Under the pieces are notes generated by a model, which did not search any database, was not told where the DNA came from, and was given only the letters and a program-made list of their open reading frames with translations. The translations under genes were made by a program, and so were the position numbers. This document shows positions 61,313 to 64,000 of a DNA stretch of 64,000 bases, one piece after another. Each line of letters starts with the position of its first letter. The stretch's first letter is position 1. Origin of the DNA: Apus apus (lineage: Eukaryota; Chordata; Aves; Apodiformes; Apodidae); the NCBI RefSeq assembly GCF_020740795.1, contig NC_067282.1, positions 169,042,274 to 169,106,273 of the forward strand. The letters run 5' to 3'.

Positions 61313-61752
61313 AATCACAGAATCACAGAATTGTCATGGTTGGAAAAGACCACTACTAGAGCACGTCCTGAAGTACTTCATCTACATGGTTTTAAAATAC
61401 TTCCAGGAATGGTAACTCCACCACCTCCTTGGACAGCCCATTAAAGTGCCTGACCACTCTTTCAGTAAAGAAATTCTTCCTAATATCTAGTCTAAAACTC
61501 CCCTGGCACAACTTCACGCCGTCTTCTCTGGTCGTATTGTTATTTACTTGAGAGAAGAGGCCAAGACCCACCTCCCTACAACCTCCCTTCAGATAGTTGT
61601 AGAGAGCAATGAGGTCTCCCCCTTAGCCTCCTCCAAACTAAACAATCCCAATTCCCTCAGCCTCTGCTCATAGGCCTTGTTCTCCAGCCCTTTCACCCTT
61701 GGTCGCCCTTCTCTGAACTCGCTTCAGCAACTCAATGTCTTTCATGTAGTTA
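61313..61752 (-). mobile_element. CR1 LINE fragment upstream of recognised MYRFL exons
   Basis: It starts GAATCACAGAATCACAGAAT (CR1 tail, reverse complement) and includes AAATTCTTCCTAATATCTAG and GAGGTCTCCCCCTTAGCCTC. It is more diverged from the copies at 14.1 and 28.3 kb and so older or of another subfamily. Confidence 0.88.
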
Positions 61753-62672
61753 AAGAAACCTTTTCTTGTGCTGCTCTGAAGAACTACCTGAAAAACAAGT
61801 AGTTATGATGCATGTTAGGCTAAAAATGGTAAGATGAAGGAAGGGAGACATTTAGTGAGGCACACCTGCTTTACTAAGGCCAGGTGTTCTGGCAGAAGTT
61901 GAATAAAACAAAATTGCTTAAACAGACACCCTCATATTCAGAGACCACATCTTCCCTCATGCACAGCAAATACTTTGAAGCATCAATGGAAAATTTCCAT
62001 CACTTGATTTTAATTCTACTATTTCTACTTGAGGTGTTGTATTTCTGAGTTTGGATGGCACAAGAGAGAACACTTTTGTTCTTGGTCACAGCCTGTGACT
62101 TGTGACATATTTTCCTGTCATAATGGTATTGCTAATGATTTTCTAACATGCCACATCCACAATACTGCATTTTGGGTTAGCTTCAACTGCACAATTACTC
62201 TTAAAAAATAAACAAAAAAATCAACATTAGAATAATCTTTTATTTCCTTAAAAGCATTTTTTCTGATGCTTTTAAATATCACGTCTACCACTGTAAACAC
62301 AATTTTCAACTTTGAACAGAGAGCTGGAAAACACTTGAATTATTTTTTTGCTGTGGGATACTTGATCTATAGCTACTGAGTTCTAAATGTGCCTTGTAAA
62401 AATTAAAAATATACATCCATAAAAGTCTAAAACTTCCATTCTACACGTTCAGTTCATGTTCCTGATTTTAAATGCTGCCTTGAGGACTCAATTTCTGCCT
62501 CGAGTGAGAGTATTTCAGTAAAATGCAAACATTTTATAGGAGAAAGAAAGTACTCATAAAGTACAGAGACAGCAGGGAGATGTCTCCAAGTGAAAACTTT
62601 ACTGAAACTGGTGTTGTGCTTTTCAAGGAAAAAATGTTTAGTAGTTTAAATTCTTTCGATTTGCAGACATAT

Positions 62673-62742
62673 ATCAATTAAATGACTGCTTAGGAATTAA
62701 ACAGCAATTAAATTGTACATCAATTGAATTACTGCTTAGGAA
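62673..62742. repeat. Short tandem duplication, period about 46 bp
   Basis: ATCAATTAAATGACTGCTTA (62673 on) is followed about 46 bp later by ATCAATTGAATTACTGCTTA (62719 on), both continuing GGAA. AT-rich spacer copies of CAATTAAAT lie between them. Confidence 0.7.
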
Positions 62743-62989
62743 AGGACATGCAACTCTTTTTTCTCCTTTCACTGCTCAAGAGTATCTTCCTATTACTGTA
62801 GGAAAAGATAAGGAAATCACATGGTGCTTCACATGTGGTGTAAAAGGAGAACAAATGTAACACCAATAGCCTGTCTGATGGAAGATGATCTTTAATGGAC
62901 ACTTAGAGATGCACCCAAGACCTTTGTGGTAACAGCACCCTTTTAATTGTTTTCTCCATTCAGTATTGCTCATGCCATTATGTTGGTCT

Positions 62990-63020
62990 GTATTTTATAT
63001 ATTTATATATTTATATATAT
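62990..63020. repeat. TATATTTA-type AT repeat
   Basis: An alternation of TATATA and TTTATATAT over about 30 bp. A similar TA-rich run lies at 63312-63335. Simple sequence only. Confidence 0.8.
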
Positions 63021-64000
63021 GGAGGCTTGTAATATTTTTTCTCCTTTGACATATTTTGACAAGTTTTTTTTTATGAGATTCCATTCTGTTTATGCACAAA
63101 TAGTCTGCAATACAGACAAATACTTCATAATTTTACTTTTAGAGATCTGATGATTCAGGAAATGTTCTCAATCCCATAATTAATGAAGTATTACTCTAGT
63201 ACCAGTGTAAAATCCTGCTGAGCCTGTAATATCTTTACAGATTATTTCCTTGCACGTAAATACTTTGTAGCACTGCAACAATAATATCTAACATAGCTAA
63301 GCTATATAGTAGAATATATATATACATATTTGTATTACTGCTATGTTTTGTGCATAAAAGCAAAAATATAACATTTTAAAGTTGTCATACAGAAGTTCAA
63401 TAATATGTTTTACCCAATACATGTTTAGTTACTCTAAAAATAAAAGTTATGTATATTTATATACAACAACTTCTTCATTCTTCTTTACTTGTATACTGTG
63501 GGAAGAGAGACTCAATTCATTATTCATGATTTAGAGAAGGTAGAATGCTATTTAGCCTACTGTAAGTAAATTTGTGTGCTGCCAAGTGTGTCCAAAATGA
63601 AAAATCCCATGTTTAATTATTTTTAAAACATTGCCTCTTGCTGTGGTTCTTGGCAAGTGCAAGAACATTGCATTGAACAAGTCATCTGATAGTTGTCTAG
63701 ATGAAAGATTTTGGTTTGAAGACTTTGATACATCCATGCTGCATAACTTTCCACCCTTGAACATGACCCTTTACATTATGCATCTTTGTATGTCTTAAAG
63801 TTAGTCTCAGGAGAGATTAATGGACAGTTTCTCTGTTCTGAATGAAGCATTAGGATCACAAGAATAGCCCTGCTTCCTTCAAACTGGGAAGTTTACATTA
63901 ACCTCTCAATGTATTGCACATTAGTCTCACATCACTTATTCTGTACGTAAACACTAAACTAGCACTTACAGAAATGTTAAAATAACAGCTTTGCATTTAA

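Larger units (their letters stand above)
61076..64000 (-). other. MYRFL 5' intron or upstream sequence; exon 1 not found
   Basis: It holds a CR1 fragment (61313-61752), a small tandem duplication and AT repeats. I searched by eye on the minus strand for a start exon with a family-like ALQ(R/Q)FFE motif and phase-1 donor and found none, so exon 1 and the promoter probably lie beyond the right edge. Confidence 0.5.

Overview
The window is vertebrate nuclear DNA, almost certainly from a bird. The main evidence is six CR1 LINE fragments, including one with the typical 3' tail of ATTCTGTG-type octamers, together with a solitary LTR of avian ERV type and short introns. No bacterial or plasmid features, no tRNA or rRNA gene and no CRISPR array were seen. 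The bird order cannot be fixed by eye. Two CR1 copies (14.1 kb and 28.3 kb) are nearly identical over their first ~165 bp, so CR1 was active fairly recently in this lineage.

One recognisable protein-coding gene fills the right half. It is on the minus strand, from about 61.1 kb (5') to 26.95 kb (3'). Its conceptual translation is a myelin regulatory factor family protein and fits MYRFL (MYRF-like) better than MYRF. I placed 23 well supported coding exons by splice sites, reading phase and family similarity; their phases link without a break from exon e6 to the stop codon. Two further N-terminal exons (e1, e2) are tentative and one (e5) is a candidate with a problem. The first exon with the start codon was not found and probably lies beyond 64 kb or in unrecognised sequence at 61-64 kb. 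In order the protein has an acidic/proline-rich N-terminus, a basic KKRK stretch, the NDT80-like DNA-binding domain, an S74-type intramolecular chaperone/self-cleaving domain with its Ser-Lys dyad, a coiled coil, one membrane segment, and a cysteine-rich C-terminal domain ending in FYFYRQCI.

The points most worth checking are these: an in-frame TAA in the only phase-compatible exon found between e4 and e6; two GC-AG introns; two NAGNAG acceptors flanking the membrane exons; a ~600 bp pure purine tract in an intron; a CR1 copy that reaches to within ~14 bp of a splice donor; and a degenerate ~180 bp tandem array at 48.1-48.9 kb.

The left half (1-26.7 kb) is downstream flank with no convincing gene. 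It holds two CR1 fragments, a complete solo LTR with a 5 bp target-site duplication (18.5-19.5 kb), and two GC/CpG-richer patches near 10.3 kb and 21.1 kb. In mammals MYRFL lies between RAB3IP and CNOT2. By that order CNOT2 would be expected beyond the left edge and RAB3IP beyond the right edge, but neither was seen here.
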